Shown: positions 27,210-36,746 of the stretch, in pieces
How the letters are laid out: each line of letters starts with the position of its first letter
Numbering within the stretch: position 1 is the stretch's first letter
Source: Agromyces flavus
Lineage (GTDB): Bacteria > Actinomycetota > Actinomycetes > Actinomycetales > Microbacteriaceae
Length of the DNA: 64,000 nt
Direction of reading: 5' to 3'
Assembly (NCBI RefSeq): GCF_900104685.1
Contig: NZ_LT629755.1
Span: 2,108,001-2,172,000 of the forward strand
Notes under the pieces: generated by a model
Databases searched by the model: none
The model's input: the letters and a program-made list of their open reading frames with translations, nothing else
What the model was told of the DNA's origin: nothing
Position numbers and translations under genes: made by a program

Positions 27210-27875
27210 TCAGTCGCGCCGATCCACCAGGCGAGGGCGCATGGGGTCGTCGTGGTCGACCACGATGGATGCCCTGCTCCGCGGGTCCTCTTCGTCGAGG
27301 TAGATCCGGCACGCGGCCATGTACCGGGACGCGTACGCGCGCGCCGCGACATCCGCGCCGCCGAGCTGCACGGCATCGCGCCGGATGCCTCGCCGCTCGG
27401 CTCGCTCGATGGCGGCATCCAGGTAGACGACCTCATCCCACAGCTCGCGGAGATCGCCGCGCTGGAGGAAGGTCGCGGCGAAGACGACGACGGCGTCCGC
27501 GGGTGCCGTCGCGAACTCGCGCACGATCTCGTCGGTCGCGAGGTCGTGCACCCGAACCGCGTACCGCCGCGAACCTTCGGGCCCGAGCGGCTCGAGGGCG
27601 AATTCGCGAAGCGCTCCGAAATCGTAGGCGTCCTCGTAGTACCCGCGCGCCGAGTCCCGACCCCGCCGATACCGGATGGCCCGCACGTGATGGAAGCCGT
27701 CGGAGTCGAGCAGGATCGCCGGCCGGCCGTGCGACCCGATGCGCGAGACGAGCTCCTCGGCGAACGTGCTCTTGCCCACCCCGCACACGCCGTCGATGCC
27801 GATGCGCAGCGGATGCCCGGCGTCCCGCTCGCTGAGCCGGCGCGCCACCTCGTCGAGGACCGCGGATCGCGTCAT
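27210..27875 (-). CDS. Uridine kinase-like P-loop protein
   Basis: A 221-residue P-loop kinase-like protein. The Walker A is GIDGVCGVGKST, followed by ILLDSDGFHHVRAIRYRRG, typical of the uridine kinase/phosphoribulokinase superfamily. A later Asp in VVFAATFLQRGDLRELWDEVVYLD fits the Walker B region. ATG 27875 overlaps the TGA of the upstream gene (27872-27875). Actinobacterial members are annotated as uridine kinases, but the substrate here is unproven. Confidence 0.83.
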   Translation of the reverse strand: MTRSAVLDEVARRLSERDAGHPLRIGIDGVCGVGKSTFAEELVSRIGSHGRPAILLDSDGFHHVRAIRYRRGRDSARGYYEDAYDFGALREFALEPLGPEGSRRYAVRVHDLATDEIVREFATAPADAVVVFAATFLQRGDLRELWDEVVYLDAAIERAERRGIRRDAVQLGGADVAARAYASRYMAACRIYLDEEDPRSRASIVVDHDDPMRPRLVDRRD

Positions 27876-28240
27876 CGGGCGGTGCCGCGCATGATCGGTC
27901 GCAGGTGCGCGGGCGCTGGGAACTCGACCGTGAAGAAGACCTGCGGGGAACCGACCGCCTGGGCACCCCAGTCGTCCTGCTTGACGCGGATGCCTCGGGG
28001 CGATGCCTCGGTGATGCGGACGCGGATCCACTCCCCCGTGTCCAGTCGCAGCTCGTGCGGCTCACCGAGGTAGCCGATCCCGAGCGCGTCGAGGGTCTCC
28101 TCGGCGGCGAGCCAGTCGAGCGCGTCGGAGCGCGGCCGACCGAGCAGGTCGATGACGACGAACCCGCCTTCGGCCGGCTCCATCCAGCCGAGCAGTTCGC
28201 CGTCGGCACCGCGCCGGTGCTCGATCCAGTCGGGATGCAT
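27872..28240 (-). CDS. Conserved hypothetical protein, 122 residues
   Basis: A soluble 122-residue protein with no motif I recognise. It opens with MHPDWIEHRRGADGE and later has a basic IRVRITEASPRGIRVKQDD. No signal or membrane segment is seen. It lies upstream of the kinase-like gene with an ATGA overlap, so the two are co-translated. TACGCT (28247-28252) lies 6 nt before its ATG, suggesting a leaderless transcript. It is divergent from an SRPBCC gene. Confidence 0.72.
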   Translation of the reverse strand: MHPDWIEHRRGADGELLGWMEPAEGGFVVIDLLGRPRSDALDWLAAEETLDALGIGYLGEPHELRLDTGEWIRVRITEASPRGIRVKQDDWGAQAVGSPQVFFTVEFPAPAHLRPIMRGTAR

Positions 28241-28348
28241 CCGGACAGCGTAGCGGCGCCGGTCGAGGCATCCGGCACCGGATTGCGAACACCGACCGAA
28301 GGACCATCGACCCGACCGCGCGGTGCCCGCCGTCGCCAGACTCGGCGC

Positions 28349-29017
28349 ATGCCCTCCGCCCGCAACGTCGCGTTGGCCGTGGTCGTTCCGCTCACCGCGG
28401 GAATCGCGGCACTCCAGTGGCTCGGCCGCACCTCGGGCTCGACGGCGACCGAGCGACGCGCGCGACTTCCCGGTGACGAGGTCGTCGACGATCCGCAGAT
28501 CGTCGCGACGCATGCGGCGACCCTGCCGGCGGCGCCCGAGCGCATCTGGCCGTGGCTGGTCCAGGTCGGATGGCACCGGGGCGGCTGGTACACGCCGCGC
28601 TGGGTCGACGCGCTGCTGTTCCCCGACAACTGGCCGAGTGCCAGCCGGATCCACGCGGAATTCCAAGAGCTCGCGGTGGGGGACGTGATTCCCGACGGAA
28701 CGCCCGAGACGATGTGCGGGTTCACCGTGCGCGAGGTGGAGGCCGCCGACCACCTGCTCCTCGAGTCGACGACGCACCTGCCGCTGTCGTGGCGTCAACG
28801 CGACCTGGCGCGCCTGCACTGGACGTGGAGCTTCCGGCTGACGCCGGTCGACGGTGGGCGCGCGACGCGGCTCGTGTTCCGGTGGCGCGCCCGCACCGCG
28901 CCGTGGTGGTTGACGCTCGGTGCGCACCTGTTCATCGTGCCGGCGGACTTCGTGATGTCGCGCGGCATGCTGCGCGGGCTGCGCCGCCGTGTGGGTCGGC
29001 CGTCCGACGTCCCCTGA
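28349..29017 (+). CDS. SRPBCC-family membrane-anchored protein
   Basis: A 222-residue protein. One N-terminal hydrophobic helix at about residues 5-24 is followed by an SRPBCC-like domain (LPAAPERIWPWLVQVGWHRGGWYT), and a hydrophobic segment near residues 185-205. The frame extends upstream as an antisense shadow; ATG 28349 was taken because the membrane helix begins there and CAGACT lies 6 nt before it. Function unknown; related proteins bind small hydrophobic ligands or are annotated as polyketide cyclase-like. Confidence 0.75.
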   Translation: MPSARNVALAVVVPLTAGIAALQWLGRTSGSTATERRARLPGDEVVDDPQIVATHAATLPAAPERIWPWLVQVGWHRGGWYTPRWVDALLFPDNWPSASRIHAEFQELAVGDVIPDGTPETMCGFTVREVEAADHLLLESTTHLPLSWRQRDLARLHWTWSFRLTPVDGGRATRLVFRWRARTAPWWLTLGAHLFIVPADFVMSRGMLRGLRRRVGRPSDVP

Positions 29018-29099
29018 CCGCACCGAGCATTCGCCGAGGCGGCACCGGTCGTGGTCGCGGGCGCCACGGTGTCCACCTCCGCACGGCCCGGTCTCGGCA

Positions 29100-29139
29100 T
29101 ACGCTTTTCACGCGAGCAGTCGGATGGCGCGCCATCCGA
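29100..29139 (+). promoter_or_regulatory. Dehydrogenase leader with 20-bp perfect palindrome
   Basis: TACGCT at 29100-29105 is a likely -10. A perfect palindrome at 29120-29139, with arm TCGGATGGCG, follows about 15 bp downstream and ends 18 bp before the start codon. It could be an operator that blocks elongation, or a copy of the palindromic repeat also present at 4564-4597 and 43276-43299. Confidence 0.5.
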
Positions 29140-29157
29140 TCGACCCACGGAGGAACC

Positions 29158-30651
29158 ATGACCGACACCGCCATCGCGACCACGACCGCCCCCGCCGAGC
29201 TCGATGCGGCCGCCGCCGCGGCGCGCCGGGCGTTCGCGGTCACACTCGCCTCGACCGCCGCCGAACGCGCGTCCTGGCTGCGTGCCGCGGCCGACGCCCT
29301 CGACGCCGCGCGCGACGAACTGGTCGCCCTCGCCGACGAGGAGACGCACCTCGGCGCGCCACGCCTCACGGGCGAGGTCGCCCGGACCACCGCCCAGCTG
29401 CGCCTCTTCGCCGACGCCGTGCTCGAGGGCTCCTACCTCGAGGCGACCATCGACCACCCCGACCCGGCGGCGATCCCGCCGCGCCCCGACCTGCGCCGGA
29501 TGCTGCGTCCGCTCGGCCCGGTCGGGGTGTTCGGCGCATCGAACTTCCCGTTCGCGTTCTCGGTCGCCGGCGGCGACACGGCGTCGGCGCTCGCGGCCGG
29601 ATGCCCCGTCATCGTCAAGGGCCACCCCGCGCACGCCCGACTGTCGCGCCGAACCGCCGAGATCGTCGCCGCGGCCCTCGTCGCCGCGGGCGCACCCGAA
29701 GGCGTCTTCGGCCATGTCGAGGGCCACGAGACCGGCATCGCGCTCGTCCAGCATCCCGAGATCCGTGCGGTCGGATTCACCGGATCGCTGCACGGCGGGC
29801 GCGCGCTCTTCGACCTGGCGCAGCAGCGCCCCGACCCCATCCCGTTCTACGGGGAGCTCAGCGCGGTGAATCCCGTCCTCATCACCGCAGCCGCCCTCGA
29901 GGCGCGAGCCGACGAACTCGCGGCCGGCCTCGCCGGGTCGTTCACCCTCGGCGCCGGGCAGTTCTGCACCAACCCGGGAGTCGTGTTCGTACCGGCCGGC
30001 TCGGGGTTCGCCGAGCAGGTCGGTGCCGCGGTGGCCGCGACATCCGCCGGCCCGGTACCCATGCTCACGGACGGGATCGCCGCGGCCTTCGCCGACGGGA
30101 TCGCGCGGCTCGCCGGCCACGCCGACGTCGAGGTCATCGCGGGCGACCCGGCGCAGCAGCCCGGCTCCGGTGCCCCGGTCGTGCTGCGCACCACGACCGC
30201 CGCGGTGCTCGCCGACCCCGGCACCCTCTTCCACGAGTGCTTCGGTCCGTCGACCCTGGTGGTCGAGTACGCGGATGTCGCGGACGCGCTCGCGGCCATC
30301 CGCGCCGTCGGCGGCAGCCTCACGGCCACCGTGCACGCGCAGCCGGGCGAGGACGTCGCGCCGATCGTCGAGGTGCTCGCCGAGGTCGCGGGGCGCGTGC
30401 TGTTCGCGGGCTGGCCCACGGGCGTCGCCGTGAGCTGGGCCCAGCAGCACGGCGGGCCATGGCCGTCGACGACGACGATCCACACGTCGGTCGGCGTCAC
30501 CGCGATGCGTCGGTTCCTGCGGCCGATCGCATTCCAGGACGCTCCGGATGCCGCATTGCCGCCGGAACTGCGCGACGAGAACGTGCTCGGCATCCCGCGG
30601 CGCGTGAACGGCGTGCTGGTTCTGCCGGGGCAACCCGAACCGGTCGCCTGA
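29158..30651 (+). CDS. Aldehyde dehydrogenase, alpha-ketoglutaric semialdehyde dehydrogenase type
   Basis: A 497-residue NAD(P)+-dependent aldehyde dehydrogenase. The family signature FGASNFPFAFSVAGGDTASA and VIVKGHPAHARLS, with catalytic Cys in GAGQFCTNPG, matches the 2,5-dioxovalerate (alpha-ketoglutarate semialdehyde) dehydrogenase group. These enzymes finish non-phosphorylating pentose and sugar-acid pathways by making 2-oxoglutarate. ATG 29158 has GGAGGAA 4 nt upstream. The earlier pathway enzymes are not in the window. The next gene, an MFS transporter, starts 1 nt after its stop. Confidence 0.9.
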   Translation: MTDTAIATTTAPAELDAAAAAARRAFAVTLASTAAERASWLRAAADALDAARDELVALADEETHLGAPRLTGEVARTTAQLRLFADAVLEGSYLEATIDHPDPAAIPPRPDLRRMLRPLGPVGVFGASNFPFAFSVAGGDTASALAAGCPVIVKGHPAHARLSRRTAEIVAAALVAAGAPEGVFGHVEGHETGIALVQHPEIRAVGFTGSLHGGRALFDLAQQRPDPIPFYGELSAVNPVLITAAALEARADELAAGLAGSFTLGAGQFCTNPGVVFVPAGSGFAEQVGAAVAATSAGPVPMLTDGIAAAFADGIARLAGHADVEVIAGDPAQQPGSGAPVVLRTTTAAVLADPGTLFHECFGPSTLVVEYADVADALAAIRAVGGSLTATVHAQPGEDVAPIVEVLAEVAGRVLFAGWPTGVAVSWAQQHGGPWPSTTTIHTSVGVTAMRRFLRPIAFQDAPDAALPPELRDENVLGIPRRVNGVLVLPGQPEPVA

Positions 30652-31821
30652 GTGGGGGTCGGCTCCTACCTCACCGCCGCGACCCCGCCGCGCCTCGCCG
30701 TCGGCGGCATCACGGTCGCGCTGCCCGTCCTCGCGGTCGAGCAGCTGGGGGATGTCGCGGTCGGCGGCCTCCTCGCCGCGGCCGCGCTCGGCCCGAGCAT
30801 CGTCGCGGCCCCGATCGCCGGCGCCCTGCTCGACCGCAGCCGTCGGCCGGGCGCGCTCGTGGCCGGCGCTGGAGCGGCCACGGCCGTCGCGTTCACGATC
30901 GCCGCATTCCTCGGGCCGGTCCCCGTGTGGGTCGTCGCGCTCGCACTCGTGCTCGCGGGAGCGACCACGCCGTTCGTGTTCGGCGGCTTGTCCAGCTTCG
31001 TCACCGAGAAGATCCCCGACGAACGCCGGGCGTACGCGATGGACGCGCTCGCCTACAACCTCGGCGCCGTGATCGGCCCGGCCGCCGTCGCGGCCGCCAC
31101 TGCGCTGGGCTCGGCCCGCGCTGCGACGCTGCTCATGGCCGCATTCGCGCTGCTCGGCGCCCTGGCCACGGTGCCGCTGCGACTGAGGCCGCTCGCAGGT
31201 CGTCACGAATCGGCGTCGTTCCTCGGCACGATCGCGGCCGGCTTCCGCCACATCGCCACGCATCGCCCGCTCGCGGTCATCACCGCGAGCGGCACGCTCA
31301 GCCAATTCGGTGCGGGCGGCCTGACGATCGCGGCCGTCGCGCTCTCGATCTCGCGGACGGGCGAAGCGGGTCAGGGTCCGGTGATCGTGACCGCGTTCGC
31401 GATCGGCGGGCTGCTCGGCGCGCTGTGGAACTCGCGGCACCAGTCGCGTCGGGCGCCCGAGTGGGTCATGGGCGCGGGCTTCGCCGCGACGGGCGTCTTC
31501 ACCGTGCTCGCCGTGCTCGACCTCGGGTCGTGGTGGACCGTCGCGGCGATCGGCGCGTCCGGGCTGTTCACGGCGTCGAGTTCGGCGGCGATGCTGCTCA
31601 TCCGCAAGCAGCAGAGCCCCCCGGCGCTCCGCTCGCAGGTCTTCACGGTCGGCGCGGGCCTCCGCGCGGCGGCGGCCGCCGCCGGAGCCGCGATCGCCGG
31701 CTTCGCGGCCGGCGTCGGCGCCGAGGCGCTCATCGTGGCGATCGGCGCCGTCTGGATCGCGTCGGGCGCGATGCTGCTCGGGTACCCGCGAGGTGCGCCG
31801 GCGATCGACGGCGAGCGCTGA
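30652..31821 (+). CDS. MFS transporter
   Basis: A 389-residue major facilitator protein with about 12 membrane helices and an MFS-like loop (GALLDRSRRPGAL). The start is GTG 30652, immediately after the dehydrogenase TGA, so translation is probably coupled; no good separate ribosome-binding site is seen. Its substrate is unknown. Co-transcription with the dehydrogenase could mean a sugar-acid transporter, but the sequence also resembles multidrug-type efflux proteins. It is convergent with the DUF2510 gene. Confidence 0.85.
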   Translation: MGVGSYLTAATPPRLAVGGITVALPVLAVEQLGDVAVGGLLAAAALGPSIVAAPIAGALLDRSRRPGALVAGAGAATAVAFTIAAFLGPVPVWVVALALVLAGATTPFVFGGLSSFVTEKIPDERRAYAMDALAYNLGAVIGPAAVAAATALGSARAATLLMAAFALLGALATVPLRLRPLAGRHESASFLGTIAAGFRHIATHRPLAVITASGTLSQFGAGGLTIAAVALSISRTGEAGQGPVIVTAFAIGGLLGALWNSRHQSRRAPEWVMGAGFAATGVFTVLAVLDLGSWWTVAAIGASGLFTASSSAAMLLIRKQQSPPALRSQVFTVGAGLRAAAAAAGAAIAGFAAGVGAEALIVAIGAVWIASGAMLLGYPRGAPAIDGER

Positions 31822-31859
31822 CGACTCGCTCGCCGGGTGATCCGGCCCGCGTCATCGGC

Positions 31860-32948
31860 TCACTGCGACACGTTCGTGAAAGTCGCCGCCTCGTACACGA
31901 ACGACGGTGAGGTGCTCATCGTCAGCGAGTCGGGATCGGCGACGGACCAGGCCTCCTGCCACGTGATCGACTCACCCGGCTGGATGGGAGTCGTCGGCGG
32001 GATGCCGACCTGGCCGCCCTCGGCGCCCACGTCGATGATCCGCGTCGCCTCGGTGCCGCCCGACGAGAGCGTCGACACGACGATCGGCTGCACGTTCTCG
32101 GTCGAGTCGTTGACGATCGTCAGCGTGAACACGAGGTCCTCGGCCTGGTCGGAGCCGGCCGAGAGGTCGGACGCGCTGAACGGCTCGGGCTCCGACACCG
32201 TCATGGTGACGCCGTCGCTCCACTCCATCGTCTCGCCGAACGCGAGCCCGTTCGCGGTCGCCTCGTCGTCGTCGCCCGGATCGGGCGACTCGTTGGGCAC
32301 CGGCGTGCCGAGCTCGTCCTCGATGGTCTCGCGGATCTCATCCTGGATGACACCGGAGTCGACGAGCTGCCCGAAGATGCCCCACGCGACCACGGCGGCC
32401 ACGATGGCGCCGGCGATCGCGCCTACGACCGAGACGATCAGTGCGGTGATCGCGGGCCACTTGCGGCCCTTCAGGAACAGGCCCACGATCGAGAGCACGA
32501 ACGCGATCGGCAGGAGGATCCATCCGACGACCTGCACGAACGGGATGCACGCGAACACGAAGCCCACGACGGCGATCACGAGCGCGATGATCCCGACCAC
32601 GTTGGCGCCGGTCGACTCGCCCCCGGGCCCGCCCGCAGGTCGGGTCGTCGTGGTCGTCGTGGTGGTGCCGTACGGCGCGATCGCGTACGGATCGGTGCCC
32701 GCCGCTCGCGTGCCGTACGGATCGGTGCCGAACTGCTGCGTCGCGTACTGGTCGGCGGGCGGGACCGCGCCGTACGGCGCAGTGGCGGTCAGGTCGGCCG
32801 GGCTCGGCGGATAGGCGGCGGTCGCGGCCTGGTCGGCGGCGGGCGCGAGCGGGGCGGTGTGCTCCGTCCATTGCGTCCCGTCCCAGTAGCGCAGCGCGCC
32901 GCGGCCGTCGTCGTACCAGCCGGCGGGAGGGTTCACTGGATCGGTCAT
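31860..32948 (-). CDS. DUF2510 membrane protein with extracellular beta domain
   Basis: A 362-residue protein. The N-terminal DUF2510 motif is visible (PAGWYDDGRGALRYWDGTQW, residues 8-27). A disordered Tyr/Pro/Thr-rich stretch follows, then two to three membrane helices at about 115-180 and an external domain of about 130 residues resembling DUF4352-type beta sandwiches (DLVFTLTIVNDSTENVQPI). CAGCAT lies 7 nt before ATG 32948, suggesting a leaderless mRNA. Such proteins are frequent and uncharacterised in actinobacteria. Confidence 0.83.
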   Translation of the reverse strand: MTDPVNPPAGWYDDGRGALRYWDGTQWTEHTAPLAPAADQAATAAYPPSPADLTATAPYGAVPPADQYATQQFGTDPYGTRAAGTDPYAIAPYGTTTTTTTTRPAGGPGGESTGANVVGIIALVIAVVGFVFACIPFVQVVGWILLPIAFVLSIVGLFLKGRKWPAITALIVSVVGAIAGAIVAAVVAWGIFGQLVDSGVIQDEIRETIEDELGTPVPNESPDPGDDDEATANGLAFGETMEWSDGVTMTVSEPEPFSASDLSAGSDQAEDLVFTLTIVNDSTENVQPIVVSTLSSGGTEATRIIDVGAEGGQVGIPPTTPIQPGESITWQEAWSVADPDSLTMSTSPSFVYEAATFTNVSQ

Positions 32949-33116
32949 GCCGGCGATGCTGCCACCAGGGCGGCGCGGCCGTGGGGCACAAAGGCCTCTC
33001 GACGGCCGACCACCCGCGCCCGTGCGCACCGCGGTCGTACTGGGCGAGGCGACGCCGGGCCGGAGCTGATCCGCCCCGGCGTGCGATCGCCGCGCGACCG
33101 AACCGTCATCGGCCCG

Positions 33117-35273
33117 TCAGTGCTTGGCCCCCCGGTGGTCATCCGGAGCTGTGAACGTGGACGGCGCCCGGAAGAGCTCGAGGCTCGAGGCATCCGTCGA
33201 TGCCGACGTCGACTCGAGCAGTGCATCGATGTCGGGCTTCTCCGGCGTGAACAGCCACGTCTGGAACAGCTCGTCGAGCTCGGCATCCGGAACCGCGGAG
33301 ACGTCCTTGGTCAGCGCGATGAACTCGTCGGTGGTGACGTGCCCGCCGGCCTGCGAGGCCACCCACTGCCGGAGGATCTCGACGAAGTCTTCGTCGCCGA
33401 CCGTGAGCCGAAGCGCCTGCAGCGTCATCGCCCCGCGGAAGTAGACGGCGAAGTCGAACAGGAGATCGGGTCCGGGATCGCCGATGACGACACCCCAGAT
33501 CGGGTCCTTCGCCGGGAAGATGCTGTCGTAGAAGTCGAAGATCTGCTGCGTGGTCCCGAGACCCTCGGCGTCACTCCACAGCCATTCGGCGTAGGTCGCG
33601 AATCCCTCGTTCAGCCAGATGTGCTGCCACTGCTCCACCGCGAGGTGATCGCCGACCCACTGGTGCGCGATCTCGTGCACGAAGACGGCGTCTCCGCTGA
33701 ACGTGTCGGTGAAGAAGTACCGCGAGTACACCGGGCGCGTCTGGGTCTCGAGTGCGAATCCCAGCTCGTTCAGGTCGTCGACGACCCCACCGGCGGATGA
33801 GAACGGGTAGGGCCCGAACGTGTCCGCCAGGAACGCGATGATCTCGGGCTGGCGGTCCATCGAGGACTGGGCGATCGCACCCAGCGGAGTCGGGGCATCC
33901 GCCGCGGTGGCGACGATCCAGTCGTTGGCATTCGGCGCGCTGCCGGCCGGAGAGCCCGGCACGGTCCAGCCGTCCATCACGTCGCCGTCGGCCTCGAACG
34001 AGGTCGAGCCCTCGCCGGTCGACACGACGATGTCGTCGACGACGACGCCGTTGAACTGGAACAGGTCGTCGCTCGCGTAGCTGATCGAGACCTCGACGTC
34101 GGTGCCGGCGTAGTCGGAGAGGTCGACGGCCCACTGCTCGTACCCGTTGCTCGCGCCGCTCACGCCCCACCATTCACCCGTCGAACCGGATGGCGCGCAT
34201 CCACCGGGCGCCTGCGACTGGTAGTGCCGAAGGAACGGGTGCAGGCCGAACCAGTACGGACACACGGATCCGGTGCCCTGGCTGGTGTGCCCGTTGAGGT
34301 CGGGCAGCGTCGTCCAGTCGCCCTGACCAGCGGTCCGGGCCTCGACGAAGGCGAAGTCCCAGTTCAGCTCGGTCTCGCGGTTGATCCAGAACGACAGCTG
34401 CGCGCCATCCTGCGGCACGCTGATGGTCCGGCTCAGGCGCTTGTAGGTCGTGTCGGCGACCTGCGACCACGCATACTGCCCACCGGTCCGAGCCGCGAAC
34501 GGCTCGACGAGGTCGGAGTCCAGGGCATCCCAGTACTGCAGCCCGCCGTCGCTGTAGGCGTCGAGCTCGTACTCGCCGATCGCCATCATGGCGAGGTAGG
34601 AGGCCATGGGCTCGACGGCGTCCCACGTCCACGTGGTGAGCCCCTTGCGGGTGCGCTCGGAGGCGAGCACGCCGTTCGAGATCGCCTCGAGGCCCTCCGG
34701 CACCGTGATCGCGATCGTGTAGGAGGCCTTGTCGATCGGATGGTCGTTGACCGGGAACCAGAGGTCGGCCACGTGCGGTTGGCCGAGCGCGAGCGCGCCG
34801 TCGTCGGTGTGGAAGAAACCGGAGCCGTCGGGCAGCGTCTTCGGCACGCCGTCGTACTGCACGACCGTCGTGAAGGCGGCGCCGTCGGCGATGCCGCGTC
34901 GCGGCGTGACGGTCAGCTCGTCTCCGGCGCGGCTCCACGTCGCGGGCCTGCCGTCGACCTTGATCGAGCGCACGGACAGTCCGTCGAGGTCGAGGTTGAA
35001 GCTCGACAGGCCCTGCGTCGCGAGCGCCGAGATCGTGGCCGTGCCGGTCAGCACGTCGGTCCGCGGGTCGTATGCCACCTCCAGGCCGTAGTGGTCGACG
35101 TCGTACCCGCCGTTGCCGTCGAGCGGGAAGTACGGATCGCCGACACCCGGGGCGCCGGGCGTGAACACCTCCTCGGCCTGGGCCGTTCCGGGAGCGACCG
35201 CCAACGCGGCGGCGGCGATCACTGCGAGCACGGCATTCCGGCCCGCACGGGACGAGGCAGGTGAGACGGCCAT
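33117..35273 (-). CDS. Secreted M1 family metallopeptidase with inserted jelly-roll-like domain
   Basis: A 718-residue secreted zinc aminopeptidase-like protein. ATG 35273 has GGAGGAAG upstream and opens a signal peptide ending near ALAVAPGTAQA. The M1 beta domain (residues about 55-240) is followed by an insert of some 200 residues containing TGGQYAWSQVADTTYKRL and VVDDIVVSTGEGSTSFEADG, which resembles the C-terminal domain of M6/InhA-type peptidases. The catalytic domain then resumes, with zinc motif HEIAHQW and the third ligand in NEGFATYAEW. It likely digests extracellular peptides. It is convergent to nothing close and is monocistronic. Confidence 0.88.
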   Translation of the reverse strand: MAVSPASSRAGRNAVLAVIAAAALAVAPGTAQAEEVFTPGAPGVGDPYFPLDGNGGYDVDHYGLEVAYDPRTDVLTGTATISALATQGLSSFNLDLDGLSVRSIKVDGRPATWSRAGDELTVTPRRGIADGAAFTTVVQYDGVPKTLPDGSGFFHTDDGALALGQPHVADLWFPVNDHPIDKASYTIAITVPEGLEAISNGVLASERTRKGLTTWTWDAVEPMASYLAMMAIGEYELDAYSDGGLQYWDALDSDLVEPFAARTGGQYAWSQVADTTYKRLSRTISVPQDGAQLSFWINRETELNWDFAFVEARTAGQGDWTTLPDLNGHTSQGTGSVCPYWFGLHPFLRHYQSQAPGGCAPSGSTGEWWGVSGASNGYEQWAVDLSDYAGTDVEVSISYASDDLFQFNGVVVDDIVVSTGEGSTSFEADGDVMDGWTVPGSPAGSAPNANDWIVATAADAPTPLGAIAQSSMDRQPEIIAFLADTFGPYPFSSAGGVVDDLNELGFALETQTRPVYSRYFFTDTFSGDAVFVHEIAHQWVGDHLAVEQWQHIWLNEGFATYAEWLWSDAEGLGTTQQIFDFYDSIFPAKDPIWGVVIGDPGPDLLFDFAVYFRGAMTLQALRLTVGDEDFVEILRQWVASQAGGHVTTDEFIALTKDVSAVPDAELDELFQTWLFTPEKPDIDALLESTSASTDASSLELFRAPSTFTAPDDHRGAKH

Positions 35274-35408
35274 GGCTTCCTCCGATTCCTCACGCACGAC
35301 CATGTGCATTCGAACGGGTGATGTGCCTCTGGGGACGCCCCTCCATGGTCCCGCAGGTCGCGGCCGCTGACAATGCGCGAGTGTGCCGCGCACAGTCCCG
35401 ATCCGCGG

Positions 35409-36746
35409 TCAGTCGAGGCGCGTGATGGCGGGCAGCCGGTACGTGCCGTCGAGCACCGACGCCTGCGGTTGGTAGATGCGCACCATGGGCCGGAACTCGC
35501 CCAGGGGCGTCGGCAGCCAGTTCGCCGCCGCATCCGCGTCGGACGGTCGCTGGTGCTGCATCCTGATCACGAGCGATCCGTCGGCTCCGCGCACGAGTCC
35601 GGGCGTGCGGTCGCCGATCGAGTACCGGTCGATGGGGTTCGCCACGAGCAGGAAGTCGGGCATCGAGTACATGGTGATCGACCAGAACGCGTCGGCCGGC
35701 GGCGGCTCCTCGAGTCGCAGCTCGTAGGCGTGCGCGCCGGTCAGCTGCCGGCCCTCGGCGTCGACGAACACCTCGCCGTACACCGCCTCGTATCCGTGGT
35801 TGCCCCAGAGGCCGTTGCGCGCCGATCGCGCCCGCGTCTCGTACGCCTGCTCGCGATCGGCGATGCGCCACTCCGGCGAGTCGATGGTGCCGACGCCGAA
35901 GTGGTCGAGGTTGTAGTCGAACGCGTGCACGAGCAGGTTCCACCCGTTCACGGCGCTCGACGCGTCGGGTCGCGACAGCTCCTCGATGCGGTTGCGTCCT
36001 TCGGCGGTGGCGTGCGCGAGGTGCTCGTCGAGCTCGCGCGAGACGATGCCGTACGGGTTGCCGCGATCCGCGAGCCCGTACGCGGCGAAGCGGTGCAGGT
36101 ACTCGCGGTCGGCGGCGGCCGGTGGGAACGCCTGGCTCCACACGCGCAGCAGTTCCCACGGGCGAAGGTGCTCGGGCAGCCCGGCGGCATGGCCGTGCGG
36201 GATGCCGCGGAGCGGCCCGTTCCCGGGGAGCGACTCGAGCGCGAGGCCCGCCTCGATGGCCTGCACACGGGGCAGGTCGTCGTCCCCGTCGACCGCCAGC
36301 CGGCCCACGATGGCGGCCACGTCGGTCGGCGACTCGATGACGCGCACGCCGTCGGAGGCGCCCGCGCCCTCCCACCCCGGCGGCACGATGAGGAACTCCG
36401 CTTCACCCGTGCCGGTCGCCCGCCGACCGACGTAGGCGAAGTTGTTCGTCCACGCGTCAACGAACTGCAGGACGTAGTACGCCCCGTCGGTGTCGGGAAC
36501 CCGGAGCCGGAGCGGGCCACCCGAGAGGTCCAGGAACGCGATCGCGTAGATCGTGTCGTTGTTGACGCTCACGAACGCGTCATCGGGCGTCGCGAGCCGC
36601 GGAGCGAACGCGAAGCGGTTCCATCCCGGCGGCGGAAGGGCGGCCCCCATGCCGTGCGCGGCGATCGCCTGGATCGACGAGAGGTTGTAGACGAGCGGAT
36701 ACCCGAAGACGTAGCCGTCGACGAGCAGGCGTTCGGTCCAGTCCAT
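35409..36746 (-). CDS. DUF1254/DUF1214 domain protein
   Basis: A 445-residue protein. The DUF1254 part includes FGYPLVYN, WNRFAFAPRLATPDDAFVS and NNDTIYAIAFLDLS; the DUF1214 part includes AYELRLEEPPPADAFWSITMY and NPIDRYSIGDRT. No signal peptide is visible, although many relatives are exported. ATG 36746 has a GGGGGTG stretch just upstream. The function is unknown in bacteria. It is divergent from the Eis-type acetyltransferase gene. Confidence 0.88.
   Translation of the reverse strand: MDWTERLLVDGYVFGYPLVYNLSSIQAIAAHGMGAALPPPGWNRFAFAPRLATPDDAFVSVNNDTIYAIAFLDLSGGPLRLRVPDTDGAYYVLQFVDAWTNNFAYVGRRATGTGEAEFLIVPPGWEGAGASDGVRVIESPTDVAAIVGRLAVDGDDDLPRVQAIEAGLALESLPGNGPLRGIPHGHAAGLPEHLRPWELLRVWSQAFPPAAADREYLHRFAAYGLADRGNPYGIVSRELDEHLAHATAEGRNRIEELSRPDASSAVNGWNLLVHAFDYNLDHFGVGTIDSPEWRIADREQAYETRARSARNGLWGNHGYEAVYGEVFVDAEGRQLTGAHAYELRLEEPPPADAFWSITMYSMPDFLLVANPIDRYSIGDRTPGLVRGADGSLVIRMQHQRPSDADAAANWLPTPLGEFRPMVRIYQPQASVLDGTYRLPAITRLD

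Noticed and set aside
31834..31848. Hairpin GCCGG/CCGGC between the MFS and DUF2510 genes
   Set aside because: A 5-bp stem is expected by chance at this GC content, so it was not listed as a terminator.
34185..34205. Further copy of the GGATGGCG palindrome in the M1 peptidase gene
   Set aside because: It is imperfect and within coding sequence. GGATGGCG and GGATGCC are common words here because of codon use.
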